DNA of 16,523 nucleotides from an uncultured Variovorax sp. (lineage in GTDB: Bacteria; Pseudomonadota; Gammaproteobacteria; Burkholderiales; Burkholderiaceae): assembly GCA_946478645.1 (NCBI GenBank), contig CAMLCW010000073.1, forward strand, positions 1 to 16,523. Direction: 5' to 3'. Below the pieces are notes generated by a model. The model did not search any database and was not told where the DNA came from. It worked only from the letters and a program-made list of their open reading frames with translations. Shown here piece after piece: positions 8,031 to 14,582 of this stretch. Within the stretch, counting starts at the first letter, position 1, and each line of letters starts with the position of its first letter. Made by a program: the position numbers and the translations under genes.

Positions 8031-9014
8031 TCAGGGCCGGCCGCGCCGCCGCTCGACGAACGCGATGATCTCGCCCATGATGCCCTTGCGGAACGCCAGC
8101 ACGCAGACCACGAAGATCAGGCCCGTGACCATGGTCACCGACTCGCCGAGCGTGTTGAACCAGCCGATGCCCGTCAGGTCGGCCATGAACCGGCCGAAGT
8201 CGCCGACCTTGTTCTCGAGCAGCACCACCACGGCCGAGCCCACCAGCGGGCCCGAGAGCGTGCCGAGCCCGCCGACCAGCGTCATGAGGATCACGTGGCC
8301 CGACGCCGTCCAGTGCACGTCGCCGAGCGAGGCGAAGCCGAGCACGAGCGTCTTGAGCGAACCGGCCAGGCCCGACAGCGCGGCCGAGATCACGAAGGCC
8401 AGCAGCTTGAAGCGGTTGACGTCGTAGCCGAGCGAGATGGCGCGCGGCTCGTTCTCCTTGATGCCCTTGAGCACCTGGCCGAACGGCGAATGCACGGTGC
8501 GCGCGATCAGCAGGAAGGCGGCCACCACGATCACCAGCGTGACGTAGTACATCGTGAGGTCGTCGCGCAGGTTGATCAGGCCGAAGAGCTTGCCGCGCGG
8601 CACGGCCTGCAGGCCGTCCTCGCCGCCGGTGAAGGGTGCCTGCAGCGCGACGAAGAAGATCATCTGCGCGAGCGCCAGTGTGATCATCGAGAAGTAGATG
8701 CCCTGGCGGCGAATCGCGAGCCAGCCGAACACCAGCCCCAGCAGCGCGCCGGCCGCCGTGCCCGCGAGCAGGCCCAGTTCGGGCGTGAGGTGCCAGACCT
8801 TGAGCGCATGGCCCGTGAGATAGGCGGCGCCGCCCAGGAACGCGGCGTGGCCGAACGACAGCATCCCGGTGTAGCCGAGCAGCAGGTTGAACGCGCAGGC
8901 AAAGAGCGCGAAGCACAGCACCTTCATCACGAACACCGGGTAGAAGCCGATGAACGGAGCGGCGATCAGCGCCAGCAGGAGCAGCGCGTAGACGGCAAGG
9001 GAGATCTTCTTCAT
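8031..9014 (-). CDS. livM: Branched-chain amino acid-type ABC importer, permease LivM
   Basis: Second membrane subunit of a HAAT-family importer, 327 aa and highly hydrophobic. The family block LLLGYTGMLSFGHAAFLG lies at 44-61. RRQGIYFSMITLALAQM and GYDVNRFKLLAFVISAALSG follow, the latter being the cytoplasmic coupling region. The C-terminus is Arg-rich (VERRRGRP). It is the last gene of the minus-strand operon, 14 bp after livH. The start is uncertain: ATG at 9014 is given, but a GTG at 9032 in the same frame overlaps the livH stop as GTGA and would add six residues. Neither has a strong ribosome binding site, which fits coupling to livH translation. The symbol describes the subunit type; the substrate may be leucine-type amino acids or another small amide. 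Confidence 0.93.
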   Translation of the reverse strand: MKKISLAVYALLLLALIAAPFIGFYPVFVMKVLCFALFACAFNLLLGYTGMLSFGHAAFLGGAAYLTGHALKVWHLTPELGLLAGTAAGALLGLVFGWLAIRRQGIYFSMITLALAQMIFFVALQAPFTGGEDGLQAVPRGKLFGLINLRDDLTMYYVTLVIVVAAFLLIARTVHSPFGQVLKGIKENEPRAISLGYDVNRFKLLAFVISAALSGLAGSLKTLVLGFASLGDVHWTASGHVILMTLVGGLGTLSGPLVGSAVVVLLENKVGDFGRFMADLTGIGWFNTLGESVTMVTGLIFVVCVLAFRKGIMGEIIAFVERRRGRP

Positions 9015-9028
9015 GTCTGGGCGCCCGT

Positions 9029-9904
9029 TCACTTCTCGCTGCCGAACAGGCCGGCCGGGCGGATCAACAACACCACGACCATGATCGCGAAGACCACGGT
9101 GGACGAGGCTTCGGGATAGAACACCTTGGTGAAGCCCTCGATGACGCCGAGCGACAGGCCGGTGACGATGGCGCCCATGATCGAGCCCATGCCGCCAATG
9201 ACCACCACCGCGAACACGATGATGATGAGGTTCTGGCCCATGAGGGGCGAGATCTGAATGACCGGCGCGGCGAGCACGCCCGCAAAGGCCGCGAGCGCGA
9301 CGCCGAAGCCGTAGGTCAGCGTGACCATCAACGGCACGTTGACGCCGAAGGCCTCGACCAGCCGCGGGTTCTCGGTGCCTGCGCGCAAGTAGGCGCCGAG
9401 CCGGGTCTTCTCGATCGCATACCAGGTGGCGAAGCACACCACGAGCGACGCGACGACCACCCAGGCGCGGTAGTTGGGCAGGAACATGAAGCCCAGGTTG
9501 GTGCCGCCGCTGAGCGCCGCGGGCGGGCTGTAGGCCAGCCCGGACACGCCGTACACCGAGCGGAAGCCGCCCTCGATGAGCAGGGTGAGGCCGAGCGTGA
9601 GCAGCAGGCCGTAGAGATGGTCGAGCTTGTAGATCCAGCGCAGCAACAGCCGCTCGACCAGCACGCCGAAGACCCCGACGATGAGCGGCGCCGCCACCAG
9701 CATGACCCAGTAGTTGACGTTGAAGTACGTCATCGCCATCCACGACAGCACCGCCCCCATCATGAACAGCGCGCCGTGCGCGAAGTTGATGACGTTGAGC
9801 AGGCCGAAGATCACCGCCAGACCCAGGCTCAGGATCGCGTAGAACGACCCGTTGACCAGCCCCAACAGGAGCTGGCTCAACAAGGCGGGCATGGAGATGT
9901 TCAT
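9029..9904 (-). CDS. livH: Branched-chain amino acid-type ABC importer, permease LivH
   Basis: First membrane subunit of the HAAT importer, 291 aa, about the usual length. GLLNVINFAHGALFMMGA near the N-terminus (34-51) is the LivH signature. GTENPRLVEAFGVNVPLMVTL followed by a hydrophobic AAFAGVLAAP segment matches the coupling loop that contacts the ATPases. It ends in LLIRPAGLFGSEK, a typical LivH tail. The first ATG (9904) is used; a second ATG four codons later (9892) is possible, and neither has a clear Shine-Dalgarno sequence. It sits between the binding-protein gene (52 bp) and livM (14 bp). Confidence 0.95.
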   Translation of the reverse strand: MNISMPALLSQLLLGLVNGSFYAILSLGLAVIFGLLNVINFAHGALFMMGAVLSWMAMTYFNVNYWVMLVAAPLIVGVFGVLVERLLLRWIYKLDHLYGLLLTLGLTLLIEGGFRSVYGVSGLAYSPPAALSGGTNLGFMFLPNYRAWVVVASLVVCFATWYAIEKTRLGAYLRAGTENPRLVEAFGVNVPLMVTLTYGFGVALAAFAGVLAAPVIQISPLMGQNLIIIVFAVVVIGGMGSIMGAIVTGLSLGVIEGFTKVFYPEASSTVVFAIMVVVLLIRPAGLFGSEK

Positions 9905-9905
9905 C

Positions 9906-9936
9906 GTGGCAGCGGGGTTCGGCGTGGTGGCAGCGG
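9906..9936. repeat. Short direct repeat between binding-protein gene and livH
   Basis: GTGGCAGCGG occurs at 9906-9915 and again at 9927-9936, 21 bp apart, filling much of the 52-bp gap. No function is evident; it may be a duplication or a site affecting livH translation. Confidence 0.5.
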
Positions 9937-9956
9937 TTTCGTGCGGGAAGTCAGGC

Positions 9957-11240
9957 TTACTTCCAGAGCGCGCAGGTGCTTTCTTCCTTGGTCGTGTAGA
10001 CCTCGTCGCCCGGCACCTTCTTGACGATCTTCAACAGGTCCCACGGGCCCTTCGACTCCGACGGCTTCTTGACCTCGGCCAGCAGCATGTCGTGCACCAT
10101 GCGGCCGTCGGGACGGATCACGCCCTTGGCGTAGAAGTCGTCGATCGGCGTCTTCTTGAGCTGCTCCATGACCTTGTCGGCGTCGGTGGTCTGTACCGCC
10201 TCGACCGCCTTCAGGTAAGCCATGGTGGCCGAGTAATCGGCGGCCTGGATGTCCGAAGGCTTGTTGCCGGTCTTCTCCTCGTAGCGGGCGGCCCACTTGC
10301 GCGAAGCGTCGTCGGCGTCCCAGTACCAGCTGGTAGTGTGCAGCAGGCCCTGCGTGGCCTCGAGGCCCAGGCTCTTCACGTCGGTCAGGAACACCAGCAG
10401 GCCCGCGAGCTTCATGGTCTTGTCGATGCCGAACTCCTTCGAGGCCTTCATCGAATTGACGAAGTCGCCGCCGGCGTTGGCGAGGCCCAGCACCTGGGCC
10501 TTGGAGTTCTGCGCCTGCAGCAGGAACGAGGAGAAGTCCGACGCATTGAGCGGCGCGCGGACCGTGCCCACCACCGAGCCGCCCTTGGCCTTGACCACCT
10601 TGGAGGTGTCGGCCTCGAGCGCGTGGCCGAACGCATAGTCGGCCGTCAGGAAGAACCAGCTCTTGCCGCCGGTGTCGACCACCGCGCCGCCGGTGCTCTT
10701 GGCGAGCGCGACGGTGTCGTAGGCGTAGTGCACGGTGTAGGGGCTGCACTGGGCGTTGGTCAGCGCCGAGGTCGCGGCGCCGTTGGTGAAGAACACGCGC
10801 TTCTTCTCCTGCGCGACCTTCGCGGTCGCGAGCGCCACGCCCGAATTGGTGCCCGCGAAGATCATCGTGGCACCGGCGGTGTCGATCCATTCGCGCGCCT
10901 TCGAGGCCGCGATGTCGGGCTTGTTCTGATGGTCGACCGAGAGCACCTCGACCGGCTGGCCGAGCACCTTGCCGCCCATGTCGTCGATGGCCATCTGGAT
11001 CGCCGTCGCGCCGCCCTTGCCTTCGAGGTCGGCGTAGAGGCCCGAGAGGTCGCTGATGTAGCCGATCGTGACCTTGTTGGGCGACGGCACCGCGGCCGCA
11101 GGCGCTGCAGCGGGCGCCGCGGCAGGCGCGGGCGCGGTCGGCGCTGCGGGTGCGGGCGCCGGCGCGGGCTCTTCCTTCTTGCCGCAGGCCGCGAGCACGG
11201 CAACCGCCACCAGCGATGGAATGAGGAATTTCGAGTTCAT
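9957..11240 (-). CDS. Branched-chain amino acid-type ABC importer, substrate-binding lipoprotein
   Basis: Periplasmic type I binding protein (Peripla_BP_6/LivK-like) of 427 aa that should deliver ligand to LivH/LivM. The start has AAGGAGA 6 nt upstream. The signal ends in lipobox LAAC with Cys19, followed by GKKEE. A low-complexity Ala/Pro linker (about 25-52) precedes the folded domain, which begins KVTIGYISDLSGLYADLEGKG. Later features are FAGTNSGVALA, GGKSWFFLTADYAFGHA and SWYWDADDASRKWAARYEEK, typical of the family. The visible Cys pair (in NAQCSPY and the final TCALWK) could be structural. Many Gram-negative LivK homologues are soluble; a lipid anchor with a long tether is less usual. 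The gene lies inside the operon between livF (47 bp) and livH. I do not infer the ligand: this family also binds aromatic acids, amides and urea. Confidence 0.93.
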   Translation of the reverse strand: MNSKFLIPSLVAVAVLAACGKKEEPAPAPAPAAPTAPAPAAAPAAAPAAAVPSPNKVTIGYISDLSGLYADLEGKGGATAIQMAIDDMGGKVLGQPVEVLSVDHQNKPDIAASKAREWIDTAGATMIFAGTNSGVALATAKVAQEKKRVFFTNGAATSALTNAQCSPYTVHYAYDTVALAKSTGGAVVDTGGKSWFFLTADYAFGHALEADTSKVVKAKGGSVVGTVRAPLNASDFSSFLLQAQNSKAQVLGLANAGGDFVNSMKASKEFGIDKTMKLAGLLVFLTDVKSLGLEATQGLLHTTSWYWDADDASRKWAARYEEKTGNKPSDIQAADYSATMAYLKAVEAVQTTDADKVMEQLKKTPIDDFYAKGVIRPDGRMVHDMLLAEVKKPSESKGPWDLLKIVKKVPGDEVYTTKEESTCALWK

Positions 11241-11246
11241 GGAATG

Positions 11247-11253
11247 TCTCCTT
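11247..11253 (-). promoter_or_regulatory. Strong ribosome binding site of the binding-protein gene
   Basis: AAGGAGA on the minus strand lies 6 nt before the ATG at 11240, the best Shine-Dalgarno match among the liv genes. It fits the excess of binding protein over membrane subunits usual for ABC importers. Confidence 0.7.
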
Positions 11254-11287
11254 GGAAAAATCGGGGAATGCGTCGATGCGCGGGCGG

Positions 11288-12007
11288 CTACACGCCCAGC
11301 AGCTCGCCGAGCACGGGCCGCTTCGCCTCGAGCTCGCCGGCACTGAAAGCCTCGACCATGCGGCCGTGCTCCATGACGTAGAAGCGATCGGCCAGCGGCG
11401 CGGCGAAGCGGAAGTTCTGCTCCACCATCACGATGGTGTAGCCCTTGCCGCGCAGCGTCTGGATCATGCGGGCGAGCGCCTGCACGATCACCGGCGCGAG
11501 GCCTTCGGAGATCTCGTCGAGCAGCAGCAGCCTGGCGCCGGTGCGCAGGATGCGCGCCACCGCGAGCATCTGCTGCTCGCCGCCCGAGAGCCGGGTGCCG
11601 GGGCTGTGCCGGCGCTCGGCGAGGTTCGGGAACATCTCGTAGATCTCGGCCACCGACATGCCCTGCCCCGCGCCCTTCGCGCTCTTGAGCGGCGGCGGCA
11701 GCAGCAGGTTCTCTTCGGCCGAGAGGCTCGCGAAGATGCCGCGCTCCTCGGGGCAGTAGCCGATGCCGAGGTGCGCGATGCGGTGCGTGGCCATGCCGAT
11801 GGTCTGCACGCCGTTGACCTCGATGCTGCCCTTGCGCGCACCGGTCAGGCCCATGATCGCGCGCAGCGTGCTGGTGCGCCCGGCGCCGTTGCGCCCGAGC
11901 AGCGTGACCACCTCGCCGGGCTGCACCACCATGTCGACGCCGTGCAGCACGTGCGATTCGCCGTACCAGGCGTTCAGGCCCTTGATCGCGAGTGCGGGCG
12001 CGGCCAT
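11288..12007 (-). CDS. livF: Branched-chain amino acid-type ABC importer, ATPase LivF
   Basis: Cytosolic ATPase subunit of the HAAT importer, 239 aa. ATG at 12007 is chosen over TTG at 12010 because it gives a TGATG overlap with the livG stop and has AGGGAG 8 nt upstream. The Walker A region reads GRNGAGRTST (38-47): the invariant Lys is Arg44, and CGC at 11876-11878 confirms it. The rest is intact: LSGGEQQ signature (140-146), LLLLDE Walker B (160-165), and ISEGLAP. MVEQN stands at the switch-His position, as is usual in LivF. The family normally has GxxGxGKT. An ATPase with Arg here may bind or hydrolyse ATP poorly, so its site may be the weak one of an asymmetric pair with LivG. Confidence 0.93.
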   Translation of the reverse strand: MAAPALAIKGLNAWYGESHVLHGVDMVVQPGEVVTLLGRNGAGRTSTLRAIMGLTGARKGSIEVNGVQTIGMATHRIAHLGIGYCPEERGIFASLSAEENLLLPPPLKSAKGAGQGMSVAEIYEMFPNLAERRHSPGTRLSGGEQQMLAVARILRTGARLLLLDEISEGLAPVIVQALARMIQTLRGKGYTIVMVEQNFRFAAPLADRFYVMEHGRMVEAFSAGELEAKRPVLGELLGV

Positions 12008-12777
12008 CAATGGGCTCCCTGCAGCTGGCCGTCGGTGGTACCCATGTAGGCCTCCATCACCTGCGGGTTCTTCGAGACTTCGGCGTACGGGCCTTCGGCC
12101 AGGACGGCGCCGCGCTGCAGCACGGTGATGGTGTCGGCGATGGTCGAGACCACGTTCATGTTGTGCTCGACCATGAGGATGGTGCGTCCCGCCGAGACGC
12201 GCTTGATGAGCTCGGCCACGCGGTGCACGTCTTCGTGGCCCATGCCCTGCGTGGGTTCGTCCAGCAGCATCAGCTCCGGGTCCATCGCGAGCGTGGTGGC
12301 GATCTCGAGCGCACGCTTGTGCCCATACGGCAGGTTGACCGTGAGCTCGTCGGCCTGCTCGGCGAGGCCGACCTCGGCCAGCAGTTCGAGCGCACGCGCA
12401 TCGAGCGGCGCGAGCGTCTTCTCGCTCTTCCAGAAGTGGTACGACGTGCCGAGCGCGCGCTGCAGCCCGAGGCGCACGTTCTCGCGCAGCGTGAGATGCG
12501 GGAACACCGCCGAGATCTGGAACGAGCGGATGATGCCGCGCCGCGCGATCTGGGCCGGCCGCTCGCCGGTGATGTCCTGCCCGTTGAAGAGGATGGTGCC
12601 GCTCGTTGGCGCCAGAAACTTGGTGAGCAGGTTGAAGCAGGTCGTCTTGCCCGCACCGTTGGGACCGATGAGCGCGTGGATGGAACCGCGCACCACCGAC
12701 AGGTTGACTTTGCTGACCGCGGTGAACCCCCTGAACTCCTTGGTGAGCTGGCGCGTTTCGAGGATGACGTCGCTCAT
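12007..12777 (-). CDS. livG: Branched-chain amino acid-type ABC importer, ATPase LivG
   Basis: First gene of the liv operon, 256 aa, cytosolic ATPase. It has a canonical Walker A GPNGAGKT (38-45), Q-loop IIRSFQ (Gln87), Walker B LMLLDEP (169-175) and switch His205 in LMVEHN. The signature motif is degenerate, LPYGHKRALEIA (149-160), as is common in LivG, which uses LxYGxxR rather than LSGGQ. The usual LivG sequence after Walker B (like AAGLNP) is replaced by TQGMGHEDV. The C-terminus has the LivG-type QRGAVLAEGPYAEVSKNPQVMEAYMG tail. ATG at 12777 is the natural start by alignment to the family; no good Shine-Dalgarno sequence precedes it. It overlaps the stop of a 15-codon upstream frame as ATGA, so it may depend on coupling. 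Confidence 0.94.
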   Translation of the reverse strand: MSDVILETRQLTKEFRGFTAVSKVNLSVVRGSIHALIGPNGAGKTTCFNLLTKFLAPTSGTILFNGQDITGERPAQIARRGIIRSFQISAVFPHLTLRENVRLGLQRALGTSYHFWKSEKTLAPLDARALELLAEVGLAEQADELTVNLPYGHKRALEIATTLAMDPELMLLDEPTQGMGHEDVHRVAELIKRVSAGRTILMVEHNMNVVSTIADTITVLQRGAVLAEGPYAEVSKNPQVMEAYMGTTDGQLQGAH

Positions 12778-12821
12778 CTCGCGAGGTCGCCCGGGTTCAG
12801 AAAGGATAGGAGGAAGGTCAT
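12774..12821 (-). CDS. Candidate Leu-rich leader peptide upstream of livG
   Basis: A 15-codon frame, MTFLLSFLNPGDLAR, begins with ATG at 12821 and ends in a TGA that overlaps the livG ATG (ATGA). Four of 15 codons are Leu (CTC, CTA, CTG, CTC). CTA is a codon that GC-rich genomes of this kind seldom use. A short AGGA lies 4 nt upstream, closer than ideal. The position, coupling and Leu content fit a sensing or coupling leader of an amino acid importer. A frame this short can arise by chance, and no attenuator hairpin lies between it and livG, so control by translation coupling is likelier than classical attenuation. Confidence 0.35.
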   Translation of the reverse strand: MTFLLSFLNPGDLAR

Positions 12822-12857
12822 GCGGTCCTGGTTGTTGCACTTGCCAACGCGGACCGA

Positions 12858-12887
12858 TTGTTGGGGGGCGCCCTGCGATTGCATACT
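12858..12887 (+). promoter_or_regulatory. Candidate plus-strand promoter in the liv/efflux gap
   Basis: TTGTTG (12858-12863) and CATACT (12882-12887) are 18 bp apart and match the -35 and -10 consensus at 3 and 4 of 6 positions. Transcription would start near 12894, about 60 nt before the intrinsic terminator stem. The match is weak. An imperfect dyad, TTGC-N8-GCAA (12879-12894), overlaps the -10 and could instead be an operator for livG. Confidence 0.22.
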
Positions 12888-12893
12888 GGGGCA

Positions 12894-12991
12894 AATGCCT
12901 ATGCTGCGCTGCAACTTCGCGGCTGCGCGCAGGCGACTGTCGCCGCAACGACAATGCGCGGCGCGCGCACGGCGCGCCGCGCTTTTTTTTT
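12894..12991 (+). ncRNA. Candidate small RNA, plus strand, opposite to both flanking operons
   Basis: The span runs from a predicted start near 12894 to the T-tract of the terminator, about 98 nt. It could fold into CTGCGC/GCGCAG (12904-12909 with 12927-12932), the GGCGA/TCGCC hairpin (12932-12944), and the terminator stem. It resembles no RNA family I recognise. Support is structural only: promoter-like boxes plus a very good terminator with no plus-strand gene to terminate. Confidence 0.22.
12956..12991 (+). terminator. Intrinsic terminator, T-tract on the plus strand
   Basis: Perfect 11-bp stem GCGCGGCGCGC / GCGCGCCGCGC (12956-12966 and 12972-12982) with loop GCACG, followed by nine T (12983-12991). 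The last two T are part of the reverse-complement TAA stop of the MFS gene. Read on the minus strand, as the end of the efflux operon, the same hairpin is preceded by an A-tract but followed by ATTGTCGTTG rather than a T run. It may act in both directions, weakly on the minus strand. Confidence 0.75.
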
Positions 12992-14552
12992 AGTGCGCGC
13001 CGGCCGCGGCGTCGCCCCCGGCACCACCGCGCTGCGGCTTGGCCAGCCACACGAGCGGTATCAGCAGCAGGAACAACAGCGCCGACGCATAGAAGATGTC
13101 GTTCGTCGCGAGCATGAAGGCCTGCTGGTCGACCACGCGATTGATCTGCGCCAGCACCTGCTCGCTGCTCAATCCGCTGTTCGCAAGGCCCGACATCGCG
13201 CCCGTCGCCGCGGCATTGCCCTGGTTCACCGACTCGGCGAGCTGCGCGTGGTGCAGCGCCGCGCGGTTCTCCCACAGCGTGGTGGTGATCGAGGTGCCCA
13301 CCGCACCCGCGGTGATGCGCAGGAAGTTCGACAGCCCCGACGCGGCCGGGATGCGGTCGGGCGTGAGGCCCGACAGCGTGATGGTCACGAGCGGGATGAA
13401 GAAGAACGCCATCGCGATGCCCTGGATGATCGTCGGGATGATGATCGTCACGAAGTCGGCCTGCGTATTGAAGTTCGAGCGCATCCACAGCACCAGCGCG
13501 AAGATCAGGAACGAGAAGGTCGCGTACTGCCGCGGGTCGATCTTCGAGACCGTGAGCCCGACCAGCGGCGAGAAGAAGATCGCGAGCAGCCCCACGGGCG
13601 CCATGATCATGCCGGCCTGTGTTGCGGTGTAGCCCATCCATTGCTGCAGCCACAGCGGCAGCAGCACCACATTGCCGAAGAACAGGCCGTAGGCCACCGC
13701 GGTGGCCACCGCGCCCGACCAGAAATTGCGCCGCTTGAAGAGCGACAGGTCGACCACAGGATGCTTGTCGGTCAGCTCCCAGATCAGGAAGAACGCAAAG
13801 CCCACCACGGAGATCACCGCCATCGCGATGATCTCGGGCGAGTGGAACCAGTCGAGCTCCTTGCCCTTGTCGAGCATCAGCTGCATCGCACCGACCCAGA
13901 GCACCAGCAGCGCGAGGCCGATGGCGTCGATCGGCACCTTGTGCGTGCCGCTCTCGCGCTTGCGGTAGAGCGCCCAGGTGATGACCGCGGCAACGATGCC
14001 GACCGGGATGTTGATGTAGAAGATCCACGGCCACGAGATGTTGTCGGTGATCCAGCCGCCGAGCAGCGGCCCCATCACCGGCGCGACCAGCGTGGTCATC
14101 GACCACATCGCCATCGCGAGGCCGGCCTTGGCGCGCGGATAGCTCGACAGCAGCAGCGTCTGCGACAGCGGAATCATCGGCCCCGCGACGAAGCCCTGCA
14201 GCGCACGAAACGCGATCAGCATCGTCATGTTCGGCGCCAGGCCGCACAAGAGCGAGCTGATCATGAAGAGGATCACGCTCGCCATGAACAGCCGCACCTG
14301 GCCGAAGCGCTGGGTCATGAAGCCCGTGAGCGGCACCGCGATGGCATTGGCCACCGCGAAGCTGGTGATGACCCAGGTGCCTTGCGTGGTGCTCACGCCC
14401 AGGTCACCCGAGATGGCCGGCAGCGACACGTTCGCGATCGACGAGTCGAGCACGTTCATGAAGGTGGCGGCCGACAGCGCGATCGTGCCCCAGACGCGGG
14501 CGGCGCCCTCGAGCGGCGGATGCGCGACGTAGGCGGGAGCAGCAGTGGCCAT
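12990..14552 (-). CDS. EmrB/QacA-type (DHA2) MFS multidrug transporter
   Basis: Inner-membrane proton-driven drug exporter with the usual 14 predicted membrane segments, 520 aa. Seen features are NVLDSSIANVSLPAI in TM1 with Asp36, motif A GFMTQRFGQVRLF (77-89), and motif C APVMGPLLGGW (157-167) in TM5, the antiporter motif. IFYINIPVG follows (177-185), then a long loop with VDLSLFKRRNF and a C-terminal loop with LANSGLSSEQVLAQINRVVDQQAFMLATND before the last membrane span. These are hallmarks of EmrB rather than of 12-TM transporters. It lies 30 bp downstream of the EmrA-type adaptor and closes the efflux operon. Substrates cannot be predicted; EmrAB-type pumps export hydrophobic weak acids and uncouplers. 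No regulator is in the window. Confidence 0.94.
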   Translation of the reverse strand: MATAAPAYVAHPPLEGAARVWGTIALSAATFMNVLDSSIANVSLPAISGDLGVSTTQGTWVITSFAVANAIAVPLTGFMTQRFGQVRLFMASVILFMISSLLCGLAPNMTMLIAFRALQGFVAGPMIPLSQTLLLSSYPRAKAGLAMAMWSMTTLVAPVMGPLLGGWITDNISWPWIFYINIPVGIVAAVITWALYRKRESGTHKVPIDAIGLALLVLWVGAMQLMLDKGKELDWFHSPEIIAMAVISVVGFAFFLIWELTDKHPVVDLSLFKRRNFWSGAVATAVAYGLFFGNVVLLPLWLQQWMGYTATQAGMIMAPVGLLAIFFSPLVGLTVSKIDPRQYATFSFLIFALVLWMRSNFNTQADFVTIIIPTIIQGIAMAFFFIPLVTITLSGLTPDRIPAASGLSNFLRITAGAVGTSITTTLWENRAALHHAQLAESVNQGNAAATGAMSGLANSGLSSEQVLAQINRVVDQQAFMLATNDIFYASALLFLLLIPLVWLAKPQRGGAGGDAAAGAH

Positions 14553-14582
14553 GGGCTTTGCCTCGGTGTCCGGCTGCGGCGA

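Noticed and set aside
9852..11381. 509-codon plus-strand frame across the binding-protein gene
   Set aside because: Antisense shadow; product is low-complexity and the minus-strand gene has signal, lipobox and ribosome binding site.
12841..12860. Sigma-54 promoter around the TTGGCA/TTGCCA sequence before livG
   Set aside because: The GG and GC elements are not at the required spacing on either strand.
12808..12993. 57-codon plus-strand frame from ATG 12820 with a perfect AGGAGG 6 nt upstream
   Set aside because: The Shine-Dalgarno match is simply the complement of the pyrimidine-rich leader frame before livG. The frame runs straight through the terminator stem and ends in its T-tract. Its product is Cys/Arg-rich without recognisable pattern, and codon use lacks the strong GC3 of real genes here.
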